Notes: a model not told the origin generated them from the letters alone. 64,000 nucleotides of DNA from Pseudodesulfovibrio nedwellii (GCF_027923765.1 NZ_AP026709.1:1-64000); one strand, 5' to 3'. Positions 52,346-62,222 are shown, counted from the first letter of the stretch. Numbers and translations are program-made.

Positions 52346-53359
52346 ATGCGTATGTCGAGCAGACAGAATAAAAACACACGGTGGTCAGGGATCATTCGGC
52401 AGCTGTTTGTCACTTTGGTGGCAGGAGTTGTTTTGGGATTGCCTGTTTTGACCGTGGCCGCCAATGGTTCGGCATGGCAGGCCATGGTGCGTGATGCGGT
52501 CTGTGTTGAGGGACCGAATGTTTTGCTCGGTGAAATTGCTGATCCAGTCAACGATATGGCGCAGAGTCAATGGAAGACCCTTTCAACAATCAAGTTGTGG
52601 AAGGCTTCCACCAAACCAGGGCGTCCGGTGACGGTATCCCGGGGCAAGCTGAAAAAAGTACTTCATCATTATATGGGCGATTTGGTGAATAATCTGGTTT
52701 TGCCGAGCCAGATGACGGTGCAGACCGGGGGACAGGTTATTAGCGGTGAACAACTCAAGGCACGTGTTGTCGCTTTTTTGACGCCTAGGACTAAGGATTT
52801 GGGCGGCGAAGTTGATTTTAAGAATTTTCAAATGCCTCGGCAGATATTTTTCCCCAACCAGTATGATTCTTTGTCCATCAGTATGCGTGATGACCTTAAG
52901 CCCGGACGGAATCAGATCAAGCTGCACGGCGTGACTCCTGACGGGAAAATCATTTTGCGGAAGAGTTGTGTGGTTTTCGCCAATGTCTGGAAGGCCGTAC
53001 CTGTGGCGGCTCAGCCGTTGAATCGATTCGAGCGGTTGACCCGTGATAAAGTGTCGTTTCAACGGGTGAATCTGGCATACAAGCGCGATGTATGGGACGG
53101 CACAGGTGGTCCATGGCGCATGGCTCGTACCCTTGGTCGGGGACAGCCTTTTACTTTGGCTCATTTGGAGTTGATTCCGCTTATTGAAAAAGGGGAGCAC
53201 GTTCATCTCATGTACAGAGGCAAGAAGGTGCAGTTGACCGTCAAAGCCGAGGCTCTTGGTGAGGCTGGAATGGGACAGCAGGTTGCGGTCAGGAATTTGC
53301 AAAGCAAAAAGACAGTGTTGGCGACCGTGATCAGCGATGACACTGTGCTCGTCAGATAG
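52346..53359 (+). CDS. flgA: P-ring assembly chaperone FlgA
   Basis: Periplasmic chaperone for FlgI P-ring assembly, 337 aa. The Met at 52346 is chosen since AAGGAT lies 5 bp upstream; the N-terminus holds a Sec signal (hydrophobic GVVLGLPVLTVAANG, about residues 25-40). The C-terminal SAF-like domain (GEHVHLMYRGKKVQLTVKAEALGEAGMGQQV) is conserved. It is longer than the E. coli 219-aa form, having an extended N-terminal region. Confidence 0.85.
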   Translation: MRMSSRQNKNTRWSGIIRQLFVTLVAGVVLGLPVLTVAANGSAWQAMVRDAVCVEGPNVLLGEIADPVNDMAQSQWKTLSTIKLWKASTKPGRPVTVSRGKLKKVLHHYMGDLVNNLVLPSQMTVQTGGQVISGEQLKARVVAFLTPRTKDLGGEVDFKNFQMPRQIFFPNQYDSLSISMRDDLKPGRNQIKLHGVTPDGKIILRKSCVVFANVWKAVPVAAQPLNRFERLTRDKVSFQRVNLAYKRDVWDGTGGPWRMARTLGRGQPFTLAHLELIPLIEKGEHVHLMYRGKKVQLTVKAEALGEAGMGQQVAVRNLQSKKTVLATVISDDTVLVR

Positions 53360-53374
53360 GCAAGGAGTAGAGTC

Positions 53375-54070
53375 ATGAGGCAATATTTACTAATTATAGT
53401 GGCAGGCATCATGCTGATGGCTGGTTGTGCTTCCCGATACGAGGAGCAACCCATGCCCGTCCTGACCCCTCCGGTTTATGAAGAGCAGGATCCGGCTCTT
53501 AATCCCGGTTCACTCTATGATACAAATCGGTCCGAATTTCTCTATGACGACAACCGTGCTACCCGCGTTGGTGATATCGTTTTGGTGAGGGTTTCCGAAA
53601 CCGCCAACACCAAGTTGAAGTCCGAAACCACGGCAGACAAGGAAAACACCATTAATACCGGTGTGACCGCCATGCCGACCACTGGATTGATTGGTGGTAT
53701 CCCGTTGGCAGGAACTCTTGGGGCCAAAGCTGGTACGAGTATCCAGGCATCCCAGTCTTCCGAGTTCAAGGGGAATGGTGAGACCAAGCAGGAATCGGAA
53801 TTTGAAGCCATGGTCGCTACCCGCATCGTGCGCAGGTTGCCAGGTAATCTTTTGCAGGTCGAAGGTGCGCGACGTATCCGAGTTAATGCCGAGACGCAGT
53901 TTCTCGTCGTTCGGGGCCTTATTCGCCAGCGGGACATTCAGGCAGACAATTCCATTTCGTCTACCAGTTTGGCTGAGGCTCAGATTGAAATTTATGGTCA
54001 GGGTGTCTTGGCCGACAAGCAGCGTCCCGGCTGGCTGTCACGTATTTTGGATAACATCTACCCCTTCTAG
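53375..54070 (+). CDS. flgH: Flagellar L-ring lipoprotein FlgH
   Basis: Outer-membrane L-ring lipoprotein, 231 aa, with signal peptide MRQYLLIIVAGIMLMAGCAS and lipobox LMAGC (Cys18). DNRATRVGDIVLVRVSETAN, LLQVEGARRIRVNAETQFLVVRG and GQGVLADKQRPGW are typical. Spacing to flgA is 15 bp. Confidence 0.95.
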   Translation: MRQYLLIIVAGIMLMAGCASRYEEQPMPVLTPPVYEEQDPALNPGSLYDTNRSEFLYDDNRATRVGDIVLVRVSETANTKLKSETTADKENTINTGVTAMPTTGLIGGIPLAGTLGAKAGTSIQASQSSEFKGNGETKQESEFEAMVATRIVRRLPGNLLQVEGARRIRVNAETQFLVVRGLIRQRDIQADNSISSTSLAEAQIEIYGQGVLADKQRPGWLSRILDNIYPF

Positions 54071-54117
54071 TGAAGGGGCGTAACAATATTTAAGTAAGAG
54101 GTTGAGGAGCGAAAGTC

Positions 54118-55275
54118 ATGAGTTTGAATCAGCAAACGACTCCCATCAATGCCGGTGAAGTGACACGGTCACTGATTCTGGTTGTCCTATTTGGCATTAT
54201 GCTTGTGTTCGGGGCATCGGTTTTAGTGCCGACCGAGGCTCGGGCTGCCCGTCTGAAGGATATCGCCAGTTTTAGCGGCGTGCGGAATAACGAATTGGTC
54301 GGGTACGGCCTGGTTGTCGGTCTGGCCGGAACCGGTGATGGAACCTCATCGTCTTTTACCATGCGTTCCATGGCTAACATGTTGGAAAAGATGGGCGTCG
54401 AGGCTGATCCTAACACCTTGAAGCCCAAGAATGTGGCCGCGGTTATGGTAACGGCCAAGATGCCGGTATCTTCAAAGCCTGGTTCCGCCATTGACGTTAC
54501 AGTCTCTTCACTTGGTGATGCCAAGAGTCTGCTGGGTGGCATCCTCCTTTTGACGCCTCTCAAGGGACTTGATGGACGAGTCTATGCTGTAGGACAGGGA
54601 GCTTTGACCATTGGTGGTTTTTCTGTAGGTGGAGAGGCTGCGGATGCTCAGAAGAACATTCCGACTGTGGGACGCATCCCTAATGGTGCTATCGTTGAGC
54701 GGGGTGTTCCCTTCCGGTTCAATAATCAGCATTCCATGACTTTGAATCTGACTGTGCGTGATTTTGGCACGACCATGCAGGTGGTTAACAAAATCAATGC
54801 CAGCATGGGCGGCGGTTTTGCTTCAGCCACGGATATTTCCACCATCGAACTCGAACTGCCTGATCAGTATCGGGGTAATATGGTTCCCTTGATGGCTTCT
54901 CTTGAAAATCTTGATATTTCACCCGATGGCAAGGCTCGTGTGGTCGTGGATGAGAAAACCGGTACAGTCGTGCTCGGTCAGGATGTCCGTCTGAGCAAGG
55001 TGGCCGTGGCTCATGGTAATTTGCAGATCGTTGTTTCCGAAACACAGGAAGTGAGTCAGCCTGGACCGTTCTCGGATGGTGTAACAGTGGTTTCTCCTTC
55101 TACCGATATTCAGGTGCAGGAGCAGAATAATCAATTGATGCTCATGGAAGGCGCGACATTGCAGGAACTGGTGGATGGTCTGAATTCCATTGGTGCGGCA
55201 CCGCGTGACCTCATATCCATTATTCGCGCCCTCAAGGTAGCGGGTTCATTGCATGCGGAAGTGGAGGTTATCTAG
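54118..55275 (+). CDS. flgI: Flagellar P-ring protein FlgI
   Basis: Periplasmic P-ring protein, 385 aa. A hydrophobic signal segment (about 20-40) ends before [21 protein letters not shown], and [18 protein letters not shown] and [13 protein letters not shown] follow. It starts 47 bp after flgH. Confidence 0.96.
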   Translation: MSLNQQTTPINAGEVTRSLILVVLFGIMLVFGASVLVPTEARAARLKDIASFSGVRNNELVGYGLVVGLAGTGDGTSSSFTMRSMANMLEKMGVEADPNTLKPKNVAAVMVTAKMPVSSKPGSAIDVTVSSLGDAKSLLGGILLLTPLKGLDGRVYAVGQGALTIGGFSVGGEAADAQKNIPTVGRIPNGAIVERGVPFRFNNQHSMTLNLTVRDFGTTMQVVNKINASMGGGFASATDISTIELELPDQYRGNMVPLMASLENLDISPDGKARVVVDEKTGTVVLGQDVRLSKVAVAHGNLQIVVSETQEVSQPGPFSDGVTVVSPSTDIQVQEQNNQLMLMEGATLQELVDGLNSIGAAPRDLISIIRALKVAGSLHAEVEVI

Positions 55276-55276
55276 C

Positions 55277-56050
55277 ATGATCAGCAGTAATATTGATCCT
55301 CGTCTGGCTGCCCAACAGGCCGATACCAAAGATCTCATTCGTTTCAAGCAGGAGATGGATGGTCTGAAAAAGCGGCTTTCCGAAGGTGTGGACACCAAGG
55401 AACAGCAACTCAAGAAAGCGTGTCAAAATTTTGAGGCCGTGTTTATTGGCAAGCTTTGGCAGCAGATGAAGCAGTCTGTCCCCAAGGAAGGCTACCTGCA
55501 TTCCAAGCAGGAAGACAGCTACATGGGCATGTTTGATAAAGAATTCTCCGAAAAGATGGCCCAAGCGGGTGGAATAGGTTTGGCAGATGTCATTTTTTCT
55601 CAGCTCAGTGAGAAGCTCAAGGAGACCAGTAAGACGACATTGGCCGGTGGTGTGGATATCAAGCCATTGGTGCCGCAACCTATCTCCTTGGGCAAGCACG
55701 GCGGTGGAATTGCATTGCAGCAAGAGCCGAAGGGCATGACACTGGAAGATTGGGGTGGAACTGAGGACGTCAGTTCTGCTGGCGGGAATCGTATCGATCC
55801 GCAGATGACCAGTGAGCAAATTGCAGCCGGGTTGTTGGGGAAGTTCTCCCGTCCGGTTTTGAGTGATATGGAAGTGCAGGCCAAACTTGATGATTTGGCC
55901 CGTCGTCTTGAAGCGGACAGAATCCGTGACGGGCTGCCCAGTGCCGGTAGTGGTGTCAGAAGACCCGGTAGCGTTGGGGATGGTTATGAAATTCAGAGTC
56001 GCGATGAGCAGGATGGTAATATTGGCCGGAAACTTGCAGAAATTGGGTGA
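55277..56050 (+). CDS. flgJ: FlgJ-like rod assembly protein without hydrolase domain
   Basis: A 257-aa protein containing the rod-binding (rod-capping) domain: CQNFEAVFIGKLWQQMKQS and FDKEFSEKMAQAGGIGLADVIFSQL. The C-terminal glucosaminidase domain of enteric FlgJ is absent; the C-terminal 120 residues are low-complexity and Gln/Asp-rich. The Met at 55277 follows GGAGG by about 9 bp, overlapping the flgI end by one to two bases. Wall clearance for the rod must come from another enzyme. Confidence 0.85.
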   Translation: MISSNIDPRLAAQQADTKDLIRFKQEMDGLKKRLSEGVDTKEQQLKKACQNFEAVFIGKLWQQMKQSVPKEGYLHSKQEDSYMGMFDKEFSEKMAQAGGIGLADVIFSQLSEKLKETSKTTLAGGVDIKPLVPQPISLGKHGGGIALQQEPKGMTLEDWGGTEDVSSAGGNRIDPQMTSEQIAAGLLGKFSRPVLSDMEVQAKLDDLARRLEADRIRDGLPSAGSGVRRPGSVGDGYEIQSRDEQDGNIGRKLAEIG

Positions 56051-56122
56051 AGGAAAGTTTCCTGATTGTAAGAAAAGTTAAGATTTGTTTTGATTTAAAC
56101 AAGTTATGTAAGGGAGAGGGGT

Positions 56123-56605
56123 ATGAAGCTCCGTCTGATAGAGGAAAATTTGGTCCGGCAGAACAAGGCAACGATGCTTTTGCTTATTTTGCTTGAGGAA
56201 GAATTTTCCCGTCTTGGTCAACTCAAGCCCCAATCGGTTTCTCAAATCGAGTTGTCCATTCAGGAACTCATGCGGCAAATCGTGGCCGAGCGGTATTCCC
56301 TGCGTAAATTGATTGGCGGGGTTGACCCCGAGGCTCAGAAAGTCGCTGAGCTTTATCCTCGTATGGAAGAGGCCATGGCAACGAAGTGTCAGGAATTGAT
56401 CAAGCGTCTGGATGGGATAGAGCAGAAATGCGCTATTCAGGCTGCCAAGAATAATGAAATGGCCATGGCTTTGTTTGATCAGAGTAAGGGCTTGCTTGAT
56501 TTTATGCATAATCAGATCAAGCCCAAGAATACTTCTGCGTATGCCCGTTCCGGGCGTTTTGCACAGGCTCCAAGCAGTGCTCGGCTTTTGTCTGGGAGGA
56601 TGTAA
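56123..56605 (+). CDS. flgN: Flagellar export chaperone FlgN
   Basis: A 160-aa coiled-coil FlgN-family chaperone for the hook-filament junction proteins FlgK and FlgL, which follow it directly. Long amphipathic helices (LSIQELMRQIVAERYSLRKL) dominate. AGGGAGAGGGGT lies just upstream of the ATG. Confidence 0.8.
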   Translation: MKLRLIEENLVRQNKATMLLLILLEEEFSRLGQLKPQSVSQIELSIQELMRQIVAERYSLRKLIGGVDPEAQKVAELYPRMEEAMATKCQELIKRLDGIEQKCAIQAAKNNEMAMALFDQSKGLLDFMHNQIKPKNTSAYARSGRFAQAPSSARLLSGRM

Positions 56606-58744
56606 ATGTCCTTTGGTGCCAATTCCATTCTCGACATGGGCCGGTGGGCTTTGTTTGCATCGCAGACTCAGCTTCAAGTTACTGGTCAGAATATCGCCAA
56701 CGTCAATACCGAAGGGTATTCACGTCGGTCTGTCGTGTTGGAAGAAGGCCAGTATATCGATTATTCCCCCGGTCAGCTTGGAACCGGTGTGGTTGCCAAG
56801 GAAGTCGTCCGACATTTCGATGACATGGTTGAGGCTATGTATCTTCAGCAGTCTTCTCTCACAGACAAGTGGGGCAACCTGTGGGAACAGCTCAAGTCCG
56901 TGGAAAACTTGCTCAATGAATCCAGTGGATCGGGTGTCAGTGATTCCCTGTCAAAATATTTCAATTCATGGAACGAAGTCTCCCAACGTCCTGATAATTA
57001 TGGCGCACGGCAGACCGTACTGAATGATACCGCCACATTGATTTCTACCTTGAAGCAGGTGGATACCGATCTCACGTTGATGCAGGAACGCATCAATAAT
57101 GACGTATCCGCCCAGGTCGACGAGGCCAATAAGCTCATGGAAGAGATTGCCTCTCTCAACAAGGAGATTCAGGTCCACAACATTGAGGGGCAGAACAATG
57201 CCAACTCCCTGTTTGATGAACGGGCTAGAAAGGTTCGCGATCTGGCCAAGCTGGTGGACGTCAAAACTATCGATAATGGTGGCGGAGAGTTTACAGTCCT
57301 GACCCAGGCCGGGCAGACTCTGGTCGATGGCGAAAGCCATTTCTCTTTGGAGTTCAATTCCGCAGTCAAGACAGAGGATTTGCGTCCCGATTCTACTTTT
57401 GCAGGCAATGTGTATTTCGATGGCAATGATGACTACGAATATACAATTGAATTCGTGGCTTCCAGTTCCGGTTCCAACTTGGCTGGTCAGGTATCGAGCG
57501 GGAGTAATGCCGCACAATTCAAGGTTTCTCTTGATGGTGGTGTGACATGGTTGGCCAATGAAGATGGCAGTGAACGCCATTTTGCTGCTCGTGATTATGA
57601 CAGTCGTGTTAATGTGGAAGGGCTTCAGATCTGGTTCGGTTCCGACACCAATTCAAAGGGTGCGCCTGCAGGAACGTTCCAGAAGGGTGATCGATATATT
57701 ATCAGTCCGCATCAGGGGCTGTACTGGGTGCAGAATACATCCAATGTGGAAGAAATCACTCCGCAGCAGCATTTTAACGGTGAAGAAAATTCTCGTCGTC
57801 TGACTGGCGGTTCCATTGCGGCACTTTTGACTTTCCGTGATACCTACGTTGGTAAGTACCGTTCCAAGCTGGACGAACTGGCCCGGACCGTTGTGTGGGA
57901 AACGAACCGCAGGCACAGTCAGGGTGCTGGCCTTCAGACTTTCACGACCCTCGATGGAACGTATCGGGTGGATTACACGGACAAGGCTTTGGCGAGTGAT
58001 TCTACTGGCCTTGCTTTTGGCGACAAGCTCCAGTCCGGCAGTTCTTTCGTGTATGTTTATGATGAATCCACCGGATTGTTGGCTTCTTCCGCAGCGCTTG
58101 ATTTTGATGGCAACGGAGGTACGTTCAACCCGGCTATTCACACATTGGAAGATGTAGTGACGGCCTTCGACAACACGTATGGCGGCAGGATTAATGCCTC
58201 CATTGTCAACAACAAGATTCGTTTGGAAGCTGCAGACGGATACTCCTTCGCATTCGGTACTGATTCAGCTGGATTATATGCGGCCCTTGGCATCAATACA
58301 TTCCTTAAAGGCGAAACGCCCAAGGATATGCTGATAAATGAAAAGGTGTCGGGTGATCTTGATTATCTGGCGACTGGGCATGTCAACGGTTCTGGCGAGA
58401 TGAATGCCGGTGATAACACTACAGCTTTGTCCATGTATAAATTGCGGGAAGCGCAAGTGACCATGCACACCGCCCATGAAGGGGCAACCACTCAGTCCAT
58501 TCTGGATTATTACAACGGTATTGTGGGTAATGTTGGTTCTGATACCAATAGGGCAGAATTCAACAAGAATTTTTTTGGCACTTTGTCCAATGATTTGAAT
58601 GAGCGGCAGCAGCAGGTTTCAGGTGTGAACCTGGATGAGGAAATGAGCGACCTCGTCAAGTACCAGGCTTCATACACAGCGGCTGCCAAGCTTATCTCCA
58701 CGGCTGATCAGATGCTGCAAACGATTTTGTCACTCAAGCCGTAA
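56606..58744 (+). CDS. flgK: Hook-associated protein 1 FlgK
   Basis: First hook-filament junction protein, 712 aa versus 547 in E. coli. N-terminal motif QNIANVNTEGYSRRSVVL and C-terminal EMSDLVKYQASYTAAAKLIS are conserved. The middle part has insertions, including an Asp-box motif SLDGGVTW (308-315). It starts one base after flgN. Confidence 0.93.
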   Translation: MSFGANSILDMGRWALFASQTQLQVTGQNIANVNTEGYSRRSVVLEEGQYIDYSPGQLGTGVVAKEVVRHFDDMVEAMYLQQSSLTDKWGNLWEQLKSVENLLNESSGSGVSDSLSKYFNSWNEVSQRPDNYGARQTVLNDTATLISTLKQVDTDLTLMQERINNDVSAQVDEANKLMEEIASLNKEIQVHNIEGQNNANSLFDERARKVRDLAKLVDVKTIDNGGGEFTVLTQAGQTLVDGESHFSLEFNSAVKTEDLRPDSTFAGNVYFDGNDDYEYTIEFVASSSGSNLAGQVSSGSNAAQFKVSLDGGVTWLANEDGSERHFAARDYDSRVNVEGLQIWFGSDTNSKGAPAGTFQKGDRYIISPHQGLYWVQNTSNVEEITPQQHFNGEENSRRLTGGSIAALLTFRDTYVGKYRSKLDELARTVVWETNRRHSQGAGLQTFTTLDGTYRVDYTDKALASDSTGLAFGDKLQSGSSFVYVYDESTGLLASSAALDFDGNGGTFNPAIHTLEDVVTAFDNTYGGRINASIVNNKIRLEAADGYSFAFGTDSAGLYAALGINTFLKGETPKDMLINEKVSGDLDYLATGHVNGSGEMNAGDNTTALSMYKLREAQVTMHTAHEGATTQSILDYYNGIVGNVGSDTNRAEFNKNFFGTLSNDLNERQQQVSGVNLDEEMSDLVKYQASYTAAAKLISTADQMLQTILSLKP

Positions 58745-58759
58745 CGAGAGGGAGCTGGA

Positions 58760-60415
58760 ATGCGCGTAACGCAACAAATGCTTTTTGACAGGTATGTCTT
58801 CAACTTGAATTCGTCATTGACGGAGTTGATGGACTTGAACGTCAAGGCCCAGACCCAGAAACGGATTAACAAGCCGAGTGATGACCCCACTGGCATGACC
58901 CGGATTCTTGATCATCGTGATACTTTGCGTTCTCTGGAACAGTATAACGAGAATATTTCCACGGCCAAGGGTTGGCTTGGGAGCGCTGATGAATCGTTGA
59001 TGCAGGTGTCCACCATCCTGACTCGTGCCAAGGAACTTGCCGAGCAGGTGGCAACCGGTACTGTTGACGCGAACAACCGTGAACAGGTCAGTTACGAAAT
59101 GCGGTCTCTGTTCGAACAGTTGATAGGTCTTGCCAACTCTGACTTCGAAGGCAAATCAATTTTTGCGGGTCACAAGGTGAATGACTCCGCGTTCAAAGAG
59201 ATTATGTGGCTGACGACCAATGACGAGGATTTTGGCACCAATGCCGATTTCACGGTTAATGGTTCTTCCGAGTCAACGGTTCTTGTACAATATTTTGATA
59301 CGAGTGGCGCCACGGCTGTTGGTGGCAACATGAATCTGTCTGATCCCAACCTTGGTATTCGATATTCCATCGATGGTGGTGATACCTGGCAGAATGATGG
59401 AACCATGACAGGCAATACTTTGAATTTGCCGCAGAGTGGGACCAGTGTGACATTTGCCAATGATCCACAGATCAAGGTTAATCATCAGACTGATCCTTCT
59501 ATCTCGGACGGGACCTGGATGTGGATACGACCTTCGGTTCAGTACATCGGTGATGATGACGATCCGCCGCCGCAGGTTGATGCCATGGGCCCGGGCTCAA
59601 ATCAGATTAAGGGGAGTGCTTCCGGTTCATTTCTTGATGCCAACGTGACGGTTCGTATTGATAATACGTCTGCCGTGACAATGGATGAGGACATACAATA
59701 TTCTTACAGCATGGACGGCGGTATCAATTGGGTGACCGGTAACGTGGCACCAGCTGATTCTACGGCCAGCAACGCTGTACTCAGTGTGGCAAACGGTGGA
59801 ATCCTCACATTGAGCAACGCCGGATCAAATATTCTTGAGCCGGGACAGCAGTATGTCATTCGTCCTAGAAGCGCGGCCATCAAGCTGGATGTCTCGTCCA
59901 GTGAGCAAGTGCAGGTAAACTCTGTGGGTAAGGATATTTTTGGTGGGATCTATATGGATCCTGATAATATCCTCGCATCAAATGGTTCTATTGTCCCTTT
60001 GTCCAGCATGACTGGTGGCAGGGTGTTTCATGATTCCAATGGTTCTAAAATGGGATTGACCATTCAGGGCGACGACGAAGTTTCACAAAATCTTTTTGAA
60101 GTCATGGGTAATTTGGTGGCTTTTGCCGAAACCAACAACCAAACCGGTTGTCAGCAGTCTCTTGCCAATTTGAAAAAGGTACAAGAGCAGGTCATGAATT
60201 CTGTTGCGGAGATTGGCGGGCGAGAGAACCGGTTAACGGTGAGCAAGGGCATTCTGGATGGTTTGAAACTCAATGAAGATTCTTTGATCAGTTCCATCGA
60301 GGACGCAGATGTGTCGGAATTGATGACCCAACTGGCCCAACAACAGATCGTGTACGAGTCCGTTTTGCGTTCGACCTCCATGATCATGCAGCTTAATCTG
60401 GGCAAGTTTATCTAG
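58760..60415 (+). CDS. flgL: Hook-associated protein 3 FlgL
   Basis: Second hook-filament junction protein, 551 aa versus 317 in E. coli. The ends match flagellin-type helices (MRVTQQMLFDRYVFNLNSSL and TQLAQQQIVYESVLRSTSMI). The extra central region carries two Asp-box motifs, SIDGGDTW (203-210) and SMDGGINW (317-324), suggesting an inserted beta-propeller-like or similar domain on the junction surface. Confidence 0.9.
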   Translation: MRVTQQMLFDRYVFNLNSSLTELMDLNVKAQTQKRINKPSDDPTGMTRILDHRDTLRSLEQYNENISTAKGWLGSADESLMQVSTILTRAKELAEQVATGTVDANNREQVSYEMRSLFEQLIGLANSDFEGKSIFAGHKVNDSAFKEIMWLTTNDEDFGTNADFTVNGSSESTVLVQYFDTSGATAVGGNMNLSDPNLGIRYSIDGGDTWQNDGTMTGNTLNLPQSGTSVTFANDPQIKVNHQTDPSISDGTWMWIRPSVQYIGDDDDPPPQVDAMGPGSNQIKGSASGSFLDANVTVRIDNTSAVTMDEDIQYSYSMDGGINWVTGNVAPADSTASNAVLSVANGGILTLSNAGSNILEPGQQYVIRPRSAAIKLDVSSSEQVQVNSVGKDIFGGIYMDPDNILASNGSIVPLSSMTGGRVFHDSNGSKMGLTIQGDDEVSQNLFEVMGNLVAFAETNNQTGCQQSLANLKKVQEQVMNSVAEIGGRENRLTVSKGILDGLKLNEDSLISSIEDADVSELMTQLAQQQIVYESVLRSTSMIMQLNLGKFI

Positions 60416-60506
60416 GTGAAACACTTTACTAAAGTGCATCCGTAATGTAGTCGGCACAGATGTTTCGCGTGATGCGGACAATTCGAAGGAAAGAATTAGG
60501 AATCAC

Positions 60507-60749
60507 ATGTTGATACTGACCCGGAGACCGGGAGAAAGCCTTTATTTGGGCGATAATATCAAGCTTAAGATCCTGAGTGTTCAGGGAAAGCAGATAAAAA
60601 TCGGCCTGGATGTACCCGAAGACATGACTGTCTATCGGGAAGAGGTGTATCTTAAGATCAAGGAACAGAACAAGCAGGCGCTGGAGATTAGTCAGCATGA
60701 CCTGCTCGCGGCGGCTGCGCTATGGCAAAAGAAAGAACACAAAAAATAA
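60507..60749 (+). CDS. csrA: Carbon storage regulator CsrA
   Basis: Small RNA-binding protein, 80 aa, start [16 protein letters not shown] canonical, with [18 protein letters not shown]. It binds GGA motifs in leader RNAs and, in many bacteria, represses flagellin translation. It is followed by and overlaps fliW, its antagonist. 91 bp upstream are non-coding, with no clear promoter. Confidence 0.95.
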   Translation: MLILTRRPGESLYLGDNIKLKILSVQGKQIKIGLDVPEDMTVYREEVYLKIKEQNKQALEISQHDLLAAAALWQKKEHKK

Positions 60750-61168
60750 TGACGCGACTGGGCGAGCGAGAAGTGAGCTCCGAAGGTATCATTTATTTCC
60801 CCCGGGGACTCGTGGGGCTTGAAGACAAACGCGAGTTTGCACTTCTGAGCGTTAAGAGCGATGACTCGCCTTTTCTGCTGTTGCAGTGCATAACCGATTC
60901 GGGACTCGGTCTCCTTGTGGCAGACCCTTATTCATTTCTTGATGATTATGATGTGAAGATCGAAAATATCGACCGAAAGGCTCTCAAGGTCGAGAATATT
61001 CGTCAGTTGGCGATATTGGTGACGGTGACCATTCCACAAGACAAACCCGAAGACACTACTCTGAACCTTCAGGGGCCGATTGTTATCAACACCGAGGCAA
61101 GAATAGGTCTTCAGGTTCCACAGACCGAAGCCGGGTATCCCACGCACTTCAATCCGATTAAGGGCTAA
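60749..61168 (+). CDS. fliW: Flagellar assembly factor FliW
   Basis: CsrA antagonist that also binds flagellin, 139 aa from the ATG at 60749 (MTRLGEREV), the usual family start. TAATG couples it to the csrA stop. A longer frame from 60722 adds nine residues and overlaps csr[19 protein letters not shown] and the C-terminal [14 protein letters not shown] match the family. Confidence 0.9.
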   Translation: MTRLGEREVSSEGIIYFPRGLVGLEDKREFALLSVKSDDSPFLLLQCITDSGLGLLVADPYSFLDDYDVKIENIDRKALKVENIRQLAILVTVTIPQDKPEDTTLNLQGPIVINTEARIGLQVPQTEAGYPTHFNPIKG

Positions 61169-61193
61169 GTAAGTCGATCGGTTTCCTTACAGA

Positions 61194-61502
61194 TTAAACG
61201 AGAAGATCGAGGTCGTCACGAATGAGATTCGCGGCGGCCTTTTTCAGGTCCGGCTTGTAAGAACCATCTTGAACCTGCTTTTTGAGCTCATCCACTTTTT
61301 TACGGCGGACATCAGGTGCTTCGTTTGCCGTCTGAAGGGCTGCACCCCGCAGTCGACCTTCGGAGGACAGGACTACTCGGTCGGCAACTTCACCGGAACC
61401 CTTGGAGGTTTCCTGCGTGTGCTGCGGATCCTTGGCCTGTGGCCGTTCGATCTTCTTGTTTGCGTAAGGGTTCTGATCCCCTACAATATTCTTGATAACC
61501 AT
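61194..61502 (-). CDS. flgM: Anti-sigma-28 factor FlgM
   Basis: A 102-aa FlgM protein that holds back sigma-28 until hook completion. The C-terminal sigma-binding helix region (RRKKVDELKKQVQDGSYKPD, AANLIRDDL) is conserved. Its start lies 27 bp downstream of the DVU0524-type gene. Confidence 0.9.
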   Translation of the reverse strand: MVIKNIVGDQNPYANKKIERPQAKDPQHTQETSKGSGEVADRVVLSSEGRLRGAALQTANEAPDVRRKKVDELKKQVQDGSYKPDLKKAAANLIRDDLDLLV

Positions 61503-61529
61503 GACATTCCTCCCGTGTATACGGGGCTA

Positions 61530-61940
61530 TCAAAGCATGGTGTCGTCCACCTTTGACAATGTTATTTCCCACAAGCGGCGCATGACTTTGTTCCTTTCGG
61601 AACCCTCGATATCATGCGGACCACTTCGTGTCTCTTTCAATATTTGAACGTCGCCGCCTTCAAGGGGATACTCGAAGATGTACCGGCATCCGAATTCCCG
61701 TTCAAGCTGGGCAAGAACAGCTTGAACCACCGGGGACGGTTCGGAGTTGACGATCAAGTTTTCAATGACCTCGTGTGCAATGCGCTCTACTAATTCGCGG
61801 CGCTTTGCCTGCTTGGCGATGTCGTCCAGAGGTTCGACATCACCCATTGCCTGCCGGAAACGTGCAAGACGTTTCGCGCTCGTAAGTTGCTTCCCATAGG
61901 TTCGCAACATATTTCGAACATTGGCAGACGATACATTCAC
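61530..61940 (-). CDS. DVU0524-type FlgM-associated protein
   Basis: A 136-aa protein of the DVU0524 family, known from Desulfovibrio as the gene paired with flgM. Start codon GTG at 61940 (AAGGAA 8 bp upstream). It has an acidic and helical composition (RRELVERIAHEVIENLIVN, LEREFGCRYIFEYPLEGGDV), with no known domain. It is co-transcribed with flgM from a sigma-28-like promoter. Confidence 0.75.
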   Translation of the reverse strand: MNVSSANVRNMLRTYGKQLTSAKRLARFRQAMGDVEPLDDIAKQAKRRELVERIAHEVIENLIVNSEPSPVVQAVLAQLEREFGCRYIFEYPLEGGDVQILKETRSGPHDIEGSERNKVMRRLWEITLSKVDDTML

Positions 61941-61966
61941 GGTTTTTTTCCTTTCCTTAATTGTTA

Positions 61967-61993
61967 GGATCGACTGCTGTAAAAAAAACTTTA
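61967..61993 (-). promoter_or_regulatory. Sigma-28-type promoter of the flgM operon
   Basis: On the minus strand, -35 TAAAGTTT (61986-61993), an 11-bp spacer and -10 GTCGATCC (61967-61974), close to the TAAAGTTT-N11-GCCGATAA consensus. Confidence 0.65.
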
Positions 61994-62222
61994 GGGTGAA
62001 ACCGGGAAAAAATCTAGAAAAGTGGTTTTTAAATTCAGGCTGAAAATGGTGAATTTGAGAAAAGGTTGAATGTTTTTGTAAGATTAACTATAAATTTGTT
62101 CATACTTTGACTCACAAGAAAAAAAACGATTATTTACAAATTAAATGATTTTTACGTGTTTTTTTCTTCCGCAAAAGGCCCAATTCTCTCTGCGTTGTTT
62201 ACGTTGGCAAGGAGGGTGACAT
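61994..62222. other. AT-rich non-coding region before the last gene
   Basis: 229 bp of low-GC sequence. The flgM-side promoter precedes it on the minus strand. On the plus strand I see no convincing promoter for the next gene; a TTGACT at 62107 lacks a good -10. A strong AAGGAGGG ribosome binding site ends the region (62209-62216). Confidence 0.5.

Noticed and set aside
60416-60506. Sigma-28 promoter before csrA
   Set aside because: TAAAGTGC is followed by a 12-bp spacer and a poor -10, so the match is too weak to report.
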